Assembly: GCA_024180945.1 (NCBI GenBank)
Contig: JAKSGN010000041.1
Span: 2,108,001 to 2,172,000, forward strand
DNA length: 64,000 bases
Source of the DNA: Macrophomina tecta
Lineage: Eukaryota > Ascomycota > Dothideomycetes > Botryosphaeriales > Botryosphaeriaceae
Reading direction: 5' to 3'
In this document: one piece after another, positions 33,379-44,570 of the stretch
Layout: every line of letters starts with the position of its first letter
Numbering within the stretch: position 1 is the first letter of the stretch
The notes under the pieces: generated by a model
The model's input: only the letters and a program-made list of their open reading frames with translations
The model's database searches: none
What the model was told of the DNA's origin: nothing
Program-made: the position numbers and the translations under genes

Positions 33379-34215
33379 TTATGCCTTAATTTTCATCTTC
33401 TCCACACCTTCCACCACATCGCCTTCATCATACTCCTCGTCAACTTTGCCGACCAAGCCCTTCACCCATAACTCCCTGCCAGTCATCCTCTTCTCCTCCT
33501 TAGGGCCCCTCTTCTTCTTTTCTTCTGCCTCCTTCTCCTCCTGTGCCCTCTGCTCTGCCTCTTCCATCTCCTTGATAAACCGCGCCCGCCATTCCAAGAA
33601 CGTCTCGCGCGTGACCTGAGTACCGTGGAATTTCTCGTTCTCCTTCTCTTCTGCTTCTCTAATCTCCATTTCACGCTGGGCCTCGGCAGCCTGCATACGC
33701 TCGGTAATCAGCAGCTCGGCGCTGTCCTTAAGCGTCGAGACGAGGGTAAAGACCATGGCCATGCCGAGGTTCTCCTCAATCGTGGGCGTCAGCGCCTCCA
33801 GTAGGCGAGACTTGTCCTCTGCGACGTCGAGATACTTGTGCTTGGGGGCGTTGGGAGGCGCTGAGATGTCGAGGCGTGGGGCTTCGTCCGGGTAGTCTTC
33901 CGGGTATGACACGCCCAGCAGAATTATTGCTGTTGCGGCCGGACAGAGAACAGGTCAGCGGGGTGAGTCAAAGGAGGTGACGCAGAGCGAGGAAGATATC
34001 ATACGCTGGGGGGAGTCATCGCCGGGCTCGTTCTCGACATCGAGGGCTATCGATACCCGGTACTCGGTGTCGGAGATGTCTGCAGAAATTGTTAGTGGAA
34101 CGATGCCCGAGACAGCGGAGCTGTTCTGCTCGGGGAGCGCGACCATACCTGTGATCTCATCAGGGAAGATGGAGTCGAGCACCTCACGCTCTTCCTTCTG
34201 TTCTTCTCTGCCCAT
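33379..34215 (-). CDS. GIR2: RWD-domain protein GIR2 (Gcn1-binding, translation regulator)
   Basis: Exons 34215-34149, 34079-34005 and 33929-33379 encode 230 residues. The RWD domain (about 1-120) contains EEREVLDSIFPDEI, the EYRVSIALDVE strand and the YPEDYPDEAPRLDI motif typical of RWD folds. A long charged coiled coil (EAQREMEIREAEEKENEKF...) and the DFRP-binding end (ELWVKGLVGKVDEEYDEGD) follow, which distinguishes Gir2/RWDD1 from Gcn2. Known orthologues bind Gcn1 and the Rbg2 GTPase and dampen Gcn2 signalling at ribosomes. Introns are 69 and 75 nt. It diverges from ACL4 across 310 bp. Confidence 0.92.
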
Positions 34216-34525
34216 GGCGAACGTGTGGGGTGGTTCTGCCCGTTCACAAGCACATGCGGCGGCCGGCGGCGTTGATGTCAGCGGGGGATCTCACCGCCTT
34301 TACAACGCTAGGCTCAGTGCGTCCTAGCGCTCTAAATGTTTGTCGCTTTGACCCCAAATTTTCGTGAAGCTTCAGCGCGTTCCTGCACCGCGACTCTGAG
34401 TTTCGACTCACGCGCAAAATTTCCACAAATAACACAGAAACATCTTTGCTTCGCGCAAGCAAGCGGTGAGGTCTTTGCGCCTCAGTTGCCATCTTAGCAG
34501 CGCCAAAATATCTCCGCGCTGAGCA
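34216..34525. promoter_or_regulatory. Bidirectional promoter GIR2 / ACL4
   Basis: 310 bp between divergent starts. It contains AAATTTTCG and AAAATTTCC words resembling RRPE elements, plus GCGGTGAGGT, an imperfect PAC-like word near 34463. None is an exact consensus match. Confidence 0.45.
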
Positions 34526-35731
34526 ATGGGGAAAACCAAACCGTCGAGCAAAAAGTCCAAGAACGGCAGATCGAACGGCACGCCCAAGAAACCCAAGATG
34601 TCCGCCGAACAACTGCTGGCCGAAGCTACCGCCCTGCTGCAAACATCGCAACCCGAAGAAGCCCTCGTCTCCGCCCGCCGCGCATTGGCACAGCTTCAAC
34701 CCGACACTGACAGCCCGCCCACCGCCGCCGCGCTACCCGCGCTCAATCTCCTTGGCGAGATTAATGTCGAACTGGGAGATGTGGATACAGCGAGAGATTA
34801 CTTCCTTGTTGCCGCCGCATTAGATGAGGACGGCAAGATTCCTGAGAGCCGGGGCGGCGGTGCGGAAAAATTCTTGTGGCTCGCGCAGCTCTGTGAAGAG
34901 GGCGGTGCCGAGAGCGTGGCGTGGTTTGAAAAAGGTGTCGAAGCGCTGAGGGGAGAAATTGCGGATCTCGAGGCGCAAAAAGCCGGACCGGAAAGGGATA
35001 TTCTGCTGGACGAGAAGAAGAGGAAGTTGGCGAACGCGCTGTGCGGTGTTGTGGAGGTTTACATGACGGATCTCTCGTGAGTGGCCGTCTTGGTGGGACA
35101 AGAAACTCAACAGCTAATGATCTGGGGCAGGTGGGAAGAAGATGCCGAACAGAGGTGTGAGGCACTGATTACCGAAGCACTGCTCGTGCATCCCAACAAC
35201 CCGGAATCGCTTCAAACGCTCGCATCGGTCAGGATATCACAGTTGAGGCACGAAGAGGCACGCAATGCATTGAAGATGAGCATGGATTTGTGGAAGGACT
35301 TGAAACCTGAGGACCCCAAGGTGCCTGACTTTCCCGTCCGGATCAGCCTTTCCCGCCTATTAATGGAGTCAGAGCTGGAGGACGAGGCATTGGAGGTGCT
35401 TGAGAGGTTAGTGCTGGAGGATGACCAGAGCGTGGAGGCATGGTATCTGGGAGGCTGGTGTTTGCATCTAATGGCAGACAAGAAAACGAACTCAGAGGAC
35501 GAAGAGACAATCAAGGGGCTGTTGAAGTCGAGCAGACAATGGCTCAACAACAGCCTGAGACTGTACCAGCAGCTGGAGTACGAGGATGACCGGTTGCAAG
35601 CGCACGCAATGGAGCTAGTGGAAGGGCTGAACAAGATTCTCGGGCCGGTGCAAGAAGGCGAGGATGAGGCGGAGGAGGAATGGGAGGACGCCGCGGACAG
35701 CGACTCGGACGAGGAGATGCAGGGCACGTGA
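34526..35731 (+). CDS. ACL4: ACL4-like TPR chaperone of ribosomal protein uL4
   Basis: Exons 34526-35076 and 35131-35731 (54 nt intron) encode 383 residues. A basic N-terminal segment (MGKTKPSSKKSKNGRSNG) is followed by TPR repeats from about residue 25: EEALVSARRALAQL, ALNLLGEINVELGDVDTARDYFLVAA and, after the splice, SWEEDAEQRCEALITEALLVHPNNPESLQTLASVRI. The tail is strongly acidic (DEAEEEWEDAADSDSDEEM). Yeast Acl4 captures nascent uL4 co-translationally and escorts it to pre-60S particles; length and the WEEDAE block match its fungal orthologues. The pairing with GIR2 puts two translation-linked genes on one promoter region. Confidence 0.9.
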
Positions 35732-36902
35732 GAGGGTTCGGTTGATAAGAGACTTGGAGTTAGCGGCGCCACTTGACCCAGTCGGAAGTGCCGGTTCGGA
35801 TGGGTGCGTGGGTTAGGGCTGCGGGGATGCCATGACCCTGGAGGCGGCTTCTGGACCCGATGACTCGTCTTTCAGCGTCCTCGCTGGTGCGGACGGAAGA
35901 GCTGCACGCACGGCCCGAAGAGTTACGCCTATGGCGGCTGGCGGCTGTGAGAGCCGACGCAGGGCAGCGGCCATGGAAACTTTTGGCTGCGCATGGCTGG
36001 AGGGGGGGAAAGGCAGCAGCATGCACGGCCGGGTCTCAGGCGCGCAGCCAGCCCGCAGCAGGCTGCTCGGCAAGTGCACCCGTGCCAACGCTTGGGCAGT
36101 TTTGAGTTACGTAGTCTAACGATATCATCCGCTGAGAGGTGTGAAGCAGAGGGGCAGTGATGAGTGACGTGCATGCCTCGATCTCTAGAGAGATGTAGCA
36201 GCCGGAATTGCACCTTAACTAGCGAGCATCCACCATCGAGCACGCCCACTGGCAAACCAAGAGCCACCCCGCACCAGTCAAGCTTCACGATAAACGCGCC
36301 TGGAGCCGGCTGTCGGCAGTACCTGCGGAGGCAGGCCCGGATCCGTCAATTAGAGGCTCGACAGCGGCCCTCGCAGAAGTCGGTGGGGTGGAGCGTGGCA
36401 GCTGAAGAACCTCGGGGCATAGCCCGTCCGCATGCGGCGAGACAGGCATCGCGGCGCGGCGCCAGAGCCAGATGCCGCGTTGCGGCGTGACCGGCGGGCG
36501 GCCGACTGCAGAGAGACCGCGCAGCCAAACAGCGCGGGCGCGTCGCCCGGCGGGCGGAGGGCGGACCGCGAAGGGTTTTGGGCGCGGGCGACATGGCGGC
36601 GGCGGTGTTGTTGAAGAGTGATCGGCGGCTTCGAGCTCTTGATGTTGGACGGTTACGCCATGCTCGACGGCACTTCCCAGTCCTGCGATCGCTCGAGCTC
36701 TGGCTCATCGCGTCCGCTAACACTAACGGGCCAGCCAATACATGCGCCTCTGTCCGGCCGCTGATCGCTCCCTCAGCTCGACATTCTCTTCGGCCTTCAT
36801 CTCCATCAACTGCACATGGCCGCGTCGTAGCCACATATCTCGCTCCCTTACTTCCTCGAATCCTCTGCCCATGCCAGTGCCTGATGCGAACTGCCGACGC
36901 CC
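35732..36902. other. Intergenic ACL4 to SCAP, GC-rich
   Basis: 1.17 kb with no credible gene; open frames on both strands reflect high GC. It should contain the SCAP promoter. I saw no exact sterol-response element. Confidence 0.5.
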
Positions 36903-39900
36903 ATGATCTGGTACCTGTTATGGGTCTTTCGCGGGTGCGTCCCCTCCCCCACCACCTCTGCAGCTCGAGAGCTCCAGCGCTGTCTCGCCGCCTTCTGCAG
37001 AGGCGCGCGCGCGCCACGCCTCGTGCTCCGCCAGCACCGCCCAAAAGCTGACAGCTCGCCAGTACAACCGAGCCTCCCAAGCTCTCACAAGACCACCCCA
37101 TTCGTAAAGCGTTCGCCAGCTACGGTACCGCCACCGCTCGCCATTGGCTTTTCTCGCTCTTGCTCTCCGTCGCCATCGCCGTCTTTCTCTGCTATCCCGT
37201 CGTCTTCCTCTACGAGAGCCCGGCCGCCGCCGGCCTGCCCCACCATGTCTGGACCTCCGTCAGGAGCTACGATGGCCCTGTCAATGCGCCTCCCGACGTT
37301 GAAATGCGCCAGCTCTGGGTCCACGGTAGCTACATGAAGGCATTGGACAAGCGCGTGCTGCGCGACGCGCTGAGGATCCAGGATCAATTGATTGGCCCCG
37401 GCTTCACTGGTGAGCTGAGCGGTGGCGTGAATGTCACCGGAGATGCAGACTCAGACGCGCCGCTCGAGGACCCGCAGAGGCTTGCCGGATGCTGCAGCTC
37501 CCATGTGCCTGAGGTCACGTCGTGGGGCTGTCACTCGCCGCTCATGTATTGGAACTGCTCTCTGCCAGCCATTGAGCGCGATGAAGATGTTTCACGCACC
37601 ATCAGTGACCAGAGAGGGCGTCGCTCATCCTACAATTTCACCCTTCAACCACTCTCCGTGTTTGCCGGCAAATCTTTCAACGGAAGTCGGCTCCTCGCTG
37701 TAGATGCCCTCGTGATTACCATTTTCGATCGCTCTGGAGGCGCTGTTGCGGAAGAATTCGACAGGCGGTCCCGTATGCTGGCGCAAGAGTTCCGGGACGA
37801 ATGGGACTTCTACCCTGCTTCAGGATCCACGTACAGGAACCGGCTTTACGAATTCCGCTACCAGCCGCTGAGCGTGAACGATGCCTGGACCCTAGTCTCC
37901 GCCTATTCGCTTATGCTATGCTATGTCCTTTACAGTTTGCGGAAGCTTAAAGCTGTGAAAAGCGTGTTCGGACTTTTCTGCACTGTTCTTGCCCAGGTAT
38001 GTGCCGCAGACGTTTGATGTGTAGCTGCAAGGTGACTAAAAATTGCTAGATGTTTATATCCATTTGCTCAAGTTTCACGATATGCGGCATACTCAGGATA
38101 AATCTGGCCAACGTCCCCGGAGAAGCCTATCCCTTCGTGGTGCTCGTCATCGGCTTGGAAAACATGTAAGCAAATTTGGCATCGAGCTTATGTAGCTGCG
38201 CATGTTGTCCTCGGTCTCCAGTCACTGAGTGCATTTGATCGATGAGCTGACCTTCCGCAGGTTTCGTTTAATCAATGCTGTTCTAGAAAGCCCGGCGCAT
38301 ATGCCCACAGTCACGCGTATTGCCAATGCACTTGGGGATGTTGGTCATCTGGCTCTCGCAGCCGCCGGCCAAAATCTCCTAATTCTCTGGCTCCTCTCTC
38401 GGGTGGTCTCGCCGAGCGTGGCCCCTGCATGCGCTTTTGCTGCAGTTGCTCTTGTGTTTGATTTCCTGTTCCATCTTACATTTTTCGTCGCGGTATTGAG
38501 CGTGGATGTACGGAGAATGGAACTCCAGGATTCCCTTGACAGGATCAATCTCGCCACTCAGCGCAGGTCAAGCACAACCTCAAAACCTGGACGCCGAACA
38601 TGGGGTGGAGCGCTTCTCCAGGGCAAGCTTCCTTTCAGTACCAGGATCGCCGGTACCGTTGCCATGGTATCCTTTATTCTAGCCCTGAATTGGCACTTCT
38701 TCGACCACGATCGTAGGCCTTTCTCTTTTGTCAACTTCCTTCGGTATCTCCGAGTTGCCAACAGAAAGGAACCCGAGGACGCACTTTCTCCACCACCAAT
38801 CAATCAGGCCCGGACTCCAGAGGCATGGCTGAAGATGCAGGATAACATTTCCGCAAAAGAGCTCATAGACTTCGTCAAGCCAGGTTCTCACAGTTTTGTT
38901 GCCCGTGTCTATGAACCATTGACTGTTGTCATGAAGGACGCAGACCGAACTGGGGCAGCTAGTCAGTTGCCGTCGGTTTTTGTGGCAATCCGCGATCTGG
39001 CAGAACAGCACTTTTTCCCCTTTGCCTTGGCGATAGTGTTCGCTATCGCGGCTGTGACGCTTCTCATGAATTACCTGCTCTGGAACGAACTACCGGAGGA
39101 AGACGCCGAATCTGGACTTGGAGACGACGAGCCACTATCCGTGGCAAGGCTGCCAAAATCCCACGAGCTGGATATTGTCAAAATAGCAACCTGTAGCCAA
39201 GGGCATATTGTTTCCATCAGTCTAGACCGTCTGACTTCCATATGGTTCCTGGATCACCGGACACACACATATTCGCACGTCATTCTTCAGACATCGGCAC
39301 TTCATCCTCCGTTGTGGCCAATACACGCTGCGGCGATAGATGACACAGGACACTGGGTGGCCATCTTGACTGACTCCGGCCGGGTGGCGTTGTGGAGCCT
39401 TGCCGAACGGCGTTTCGTCAAATCTCGAGTCCTTGACATGCGAAGCCAATCCCCTAACGTTTTCGCCTTTGCCTTTCATCAGGTTGACGAGGTAGAAAGA
39501 TTGAGCCTCCTCATCGTTACTCCAGACAGCCGCCTCACGGAGCTTGACTTCCGCACCGGACATCTATGGACTCATCAAATAAACGAAATACCATTGGTCA
39601 GCGCTGCCATGTCCTGCTGCCTTAAAGGACAACCAAAGATTGTCAGCGTCTCAAGAGACGGCGCTGTCCATCTCTCATTCTCATCTTCCGGCGAATGGGC
39701 GACTGAGACATTGGATGCCGTCGAGAACTGGAACCATCCCGATCCTATGCACTCCAAAGTCAAGTACGCATACCCAATCCCAACACTTTGCATGTTAGCA
39801 GCAGTACGGCCGTGTCATGTGGATCTAATCGATATTCCAACTCGAGCTCTCGTGCACACGTTTCAGACAGGCCAAATCAAAGGGCACACACTGCGCGTTC

Positions 39901-40802
39901 TACATTCAAAAAGGAAAATATGCGGATGCCACTCCCCCACAGTTCCGGATTTCTCGATTGTATATACAGATTTGGAGACACAGAACTGCATAATGCACAC
40001 TTATGCTCCAGGAGAAGGATCGGCAAACGGCCTTATATGCCTTCGCCCTCCGGCATTGGTGGAAGATGAGCGGTTTACATGTTCTGGATTTGAGAATGCC
40101 ACGGAAGCCCTCCACTGGGTCAAGACACCAGGGGCTTGGGAAGCAACATGCATACCGGCGGTCGTCGGGATTCGCAGACGGCCTGCCAGTGATTCGCCGC
40201 CAGTGAAGTCCACTTCGTCCGATCTCAGCTACATTCCGGGGACGCCGGCATCATCGAATCCGTTCCAGAACGGGACCTTGAAGCATCGCGACCAGTCGGC
40301 AATGGTCAACAGACAGCAAGCGAACGGAATGTCGGCGAACGGCTATCACCGTGCGCCAGCAGGGTCCGCAGACAGCCAGAGTTCGGAGGGCGAGGAATGG
40401 GAAGCATGGACCATGTCGGCGGCTGGCGAACTCCACACTACTCCTCTACTGCCCCGCCCGCGCAGAGACTCATCGAGCGAAGAGTACCTGGAAGAGGAAG
40501 AGATTGAAGAGGAGCAACTGTTTGTGTCAAAGCCCGGGCCAATTGTCAGAGTGGGTAAGAGGAGCGTTGCAGTTGGGTTCGGAAACACGCTCAAGATCAT
40601 ATCACTTGGCAGCGAGAGATTCGAGGAAGAGCCGACGAACACAGTGGTGGACTCGGCGACACTAAGCCTCAGCTGGAGGAAGAAGGCACAAGGGAAAAAG
40701 GCCGGGGAGAGGGAGAAAGAGCGCGAGAGACAGGAGCGAGTGGAGCGGGAGCGGGAGCGGCATCAGCATCAGCATCAGCATCAGCATCTGGCGGTGGAGT
40801 AA
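36903..40802 (+). CDS. SREBP cleavage-activating protein (SCAP) homologue, sterol sensor
   Basis: ER-to-Golgi escort and sterol sensor for SREBP transcription factors. Exons 36903-36934, 37063-37996, 38050-38165 and 38261-40802 encode 1207 residues. The 32-nt first exon gives MIWYLLWVFRG, and the join yields FRGTTEPPKL...HPIRKAF...ARHWLF before helix 1. A large luminal loop with Cys and N-glycosylation sites precedes the sterol-sensing domain (about 295-480; AWTLVSAYSLMLCYVLYS to FLFHLTFFVAVLSVDVRR). After further helices (to about 650) the cytosolic part contains degenerate WD repeats (SQGHIVSISLDRLTSIWFLD). The tail has acidic, basic and His-Gln repeat segments. In fungi this system governs ergosterol synthesis, hypoxic growth and azole tolerance. 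Confidence 0.93.
40760..40788 (+). repeat. CATCAG hexanucleotide repeat in the SCAP 3' coding end
   Basis: About five CATCAG units encode a His-Gln run just before the stop codon, following an Arg/Glu-rich stretch. Confidence 0.85.
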
Positions 40803-41521
40803 CCTTGTGGATGAATTGTTAAAAATAATAATATTGCTTCTGGACTGGGGAACGCTGTAGGGAGTTCAAGGCGCAGAGGCTCACGAAGCACGAGACGGAG
40901 CCGGGGGCCTGCGGCATTTGGCGGACTCGAGCTGGGAGCTTGGACGAGTCGAGCAGAACATTGTAGCAGTGCTTAGTAGATAGTGGAACAACGCATACAT
41001 ACAACGAGCGAACGGTGATCTGGACTGCGTTCCCCGGGCGGGCAGTCTCCTGAGCTCAGCGTGCGGTGCCTGGAGCGGTAACGTCGCGGTGGTGCGTGCT
41101 CGTGCTGGTGACGGCAGCCGAAGCGGGCCTAGCACGGCTGGCAAACACAGCCTCGAAGGGAAAGGTCACGGCTTGGCCATGGCTCGTTTGGTCCGCGATC
41201 GAGGGCGGGCGTCCGCTTGCAGCGACGGCCGCTGAGCTGGCCAGCTGGGGCGAGGTGCGAGGCTGGCCGGGTGCCTGGCAGCCTCACGGGCCGCGAGTCA
41301 GCAAGCGCGGGCGCACCGCACTCGGGCCGGACCTTCCTGACTAAGCGCCTCACGTGGGGCACAGGCACCTTCGCTCCTCCCGCTGCTCGTCGTTCAGGTC
41401 CTGCGCCCTCCTCCGCCTCTTTCTGCCGGCGGTCGTCGAGCGGTGGCAGAAACCGTCGTCCACCAACAGCCCACGCGCCGCCCTCTTCGTCACCTCGCCC
41501 GCCCGGCTTGCCCTGCCTGCC
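40803..41521. other. Intergenic SCAP to zinc-finger regulator
   Basis: 719 bp; SCAP 3' flank and promoter of the next gene. No gene recognised. Confidence 0.5.
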
Positions 41522-44500
41522 ATGGGCCGCAAACCAAACCAGCTGATCCTCGAGTTCTTCGAGCGCGGCCCGAAGCTCGAGGATGCCAGCAACCGCTACC
41601 AGCACACCTGCCGCTCGTGCGGCGAGAAGGTTGGTGTGCCTCGTCCCGGACACAGCTCTCTCACCGCTTCCTCCGCGCGACCAAGCTTACTCCACACCCA
41701 CTGACTCTCACCGCAGTTTCCCAAAGGCCGCATCGACACGCTGACCGCGCACTTGGTGAAGAAGTGTCCCGCCCTCACGGCCCAGGATCGCCAGCGCGCC
41801 ATCCTACAATTCCATGACCTTCCCGTCCCCGATCTCCCGCCGCCCAACTCGACCTCGCAAGCCCAGGGGTCTGCCCTCCAAGTGACTGCTCCCCAGAAGA
41901 ATGGCGCCCAGAACCCCAGCCAGCCCATGACATTACCCTACGCCGCGCCCAAGGCGGGCATGTCACGCCTCGAGGCTCTCGCTGAAGTGTCGCGCCAGCG
42001 CCTGGATCTTTCCGGCCAGCGCATTCCCACGCCCGACCAGGACCAGCTCCACGAGCGACGCGGCTCTTTGCGCGACGATGCTATGCAGAACCCTGGTCCG
42101 GTGTATGAAGATTTTCTAGTCCAGGACCACGATCCCAAGCCCGCTGCCGACGCCAACGGCACCGCAGTAGATGCACAGAGTGCGTTAATCCCAGCCTCCC
42201 GCCTGCATGTGCCAGGGAGCGAGGCTGCCCCGCCAATCATGTTCTATAGTCCGAGGCATTCACCCGCATGCTCCGTACCTGCTGCCTGCACCACGAGCAT
42301 TCTGGCAAATAGCGCCGTAGCTCTGTTCCTTTGGGTGAATGCTTCGTGGCTGTATTGGATACCCTGTGCTATAGGCGGCCGCCTCGCTCCCACAGTCTGG
42401 CACGCAACTTGTCAATCGCCACTATAGAGATGCTAATGACCTCTCAGCAGCACACAGTCCCGAGACACCTGGCGGACAGCAACCGCAATCCGTTTACCAG
42501 TACGAGCACTTACCAACCGGCTCGCCCCATCCAACCAGCACTCCGATCCCGCCCGCATCATCCACACCACCGAGCGCTACACTTCCGCCCGCTTCCTCGG
42601 CTGCACCCGCCTCGGCGCATCCCCACCCTTCATCCTTGGTAATGGCTGCATCAGCAGCCGAAGAGCTGCGCGCCAACATGCCCAACGCGAATCAATCCAT
42701 GGAACAACCTGTTGGCACAAACGAGGCCGCTTTTCCGCAGCCAGCTCGTACTGGCATCTGGGCTTCGATAGACCCAGTCCTTCAGCTTCAGGATGCTACG
42801 CGGGATCATCCCGAGACGCACAGCCCGTCCCCTAACGCAACTTCTGCTCCATATCACAGGCCAATAGCAATCAACCCTAATGGCCAGCAAGCTCATTTCA
42901 CCACCGACTTCAGCATGAACCCTAAGCCGGCAAAGCCGAAAGTACGGGGCAGGTTTTCGGACTCGCGTCGTAAGGAGGTTCAAGAAGTCAGGAAGCGGGG
43001 GGCTTGCATCAGATGCCGTATGTTGAAGAAACCGGTAAGTCATTCATCTACCGGGTGTTGCTGCAAGGTATTAACATTTTCCAAGTGTTCCGGCGAGAGC
43101 CCCTGTAGCACCTGTCAGAATGTCGAGAGCGCAAGGCTGTGGAAGCATCCTTGTATCCGCACACGGATTGCCGAGGAGTTCAACCTCTATTCAGCTGGAC
43201 TACATTCAGTGCTGGCTTTCCATTCAGTCAGTTCCGCCAAGGCGAACATGCATTTCGAACACATCCCAGGCAGGATAGAAGCGCGACTTGTGGATATCGA
43301 GCCTACGATGTACACAACCTTCACTACATTGAAGGGCCTTCGAGGTGTTAATGGACCCATCGATCCTCAACTGGTTGCATCAGGCCTTTCTATGGAAAGC
43401 ATGCAAGATGTGGAAATCATTGACCCTGACGTTGAGGATATTGGCGGAAAGCTGGAGTCGTACATGAAGCGGATAGGGCCCACAATCTACGAAGCCGAGA
43501 CATCCCCGTTCATGAAACCCACGCTCTTGATGGCATACAGACTTAGTCTCGAGAATAAAGAGGGGATCGAAAATAAGGAAAGCCTCCTGTCGAAGGTCTT
43601 GGAATTGTGGGTGGCGACGAGGATTCTGGCCGAACCCAGTCTGAAGTTCCAGCTCTTCTTCAATCATACACAACCGCCCTTCAAAGACCCCGTCGTCATG
43701 ACCTCACAGGACTTGGAGTCAGTGCCGCAATCATCCCGCTTCCCCATCGAACCGAACACTCATTCGGAGGGGTACAAGCTCATTGATGCACAAATACTTG
43801 GCGCCATGGAGAAGCGAGCAGCTAATCTGAGCAAGTTCGTTATGAATGACTTGGAGCGGCGTCTTCTACAGCGGCAACAGGCCAACCCTTTCGAGACCTT
43901 CTTGGTTTCAATGATTCTTTTGGCTTGTGTGGAGCGCATGTGCTGGCTTTTCAAGAGATGGGAGAACCCTGCACAAGCTCCTAGTAGGACATATAGCGTC
44001 CCACCGCCAGATCTCAAGACGGAGTTGGAGAGGAGTATCAACGCCGCCAACGCCGCTGCAAGTGCGGCTGAGAGCGCTGCGAACAACGCTGATCACTCAA
44101 TGACGGATGTTCCGCCGACCCAAGAGGTTGCTCCTCCTGTACAAGCGACAGCTCAAGCAGCAGCTGACACTGGCAAGGCACTCTTTTCGCAGCCTCATCC
44201 AAACCGTTGGCCGTTGGATAAGCCGCCGGCTTCTTACAGTCAGCAGGGAGAGCGTTTCAGCGACATTCTTCACATGTTGCTGAAGATGCGAGGTGTTCCT
44301 CCAAAGACAACTACGGAACCAATCACAAATATTGTCGTGCCTATTGACAACATGACGAACAACCAGACGACTAATGCCACGATCAACCCTAAGTCAGATG
44401 CGCTGGCTAAGGAGTGGTTTGCCGAGGTCAAGATCACTCCCATGTACCTTGCTGAGCGTCGTAACGCTGTCTTTGTAGGCAGTGACCCGCGTGAGTGGGA

Positions 44501-44570
44501 GTGCTTTTACGTTAGCAAGATCCTCGTCCACAACGGCATCGTCGAAGGGACTGGACGACTCGTACCATAG
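41522..44570 (+). CDS. Zn2Cys6 regulator with N-terminal CCHC finger
   Basis: Exons 41522-41629, 41717-42179, 42448-43034 and 43086-44570 encode 880 residues. The N-terminus (MGRKPNQLILEFFERG...) carries a BED-like finger, C30-x2-C33-x14-H48-x4-C53, split by intron 1. A long Pro/Gln-rich linker follows, then a Zn2Cys6-type cluster C377-x2-C380-x6-C387-x5-C393-x2-C396-x12-C409, interrupted by intron 3 between the second and third cysteines. Downstream is a conserved all-fungal region (HPCIRTRIAEEFNLYSAGL...) and an Ala-rich/Pro segment. Pezizomycotina proteins of this architecture are known to me only as uncharacterised zinc-cluster regulators. Intron 2 ends in a tandem CAGCAG acceptor, and intron 3 is 51 nt without a stop. 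Confidence 0.85.
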
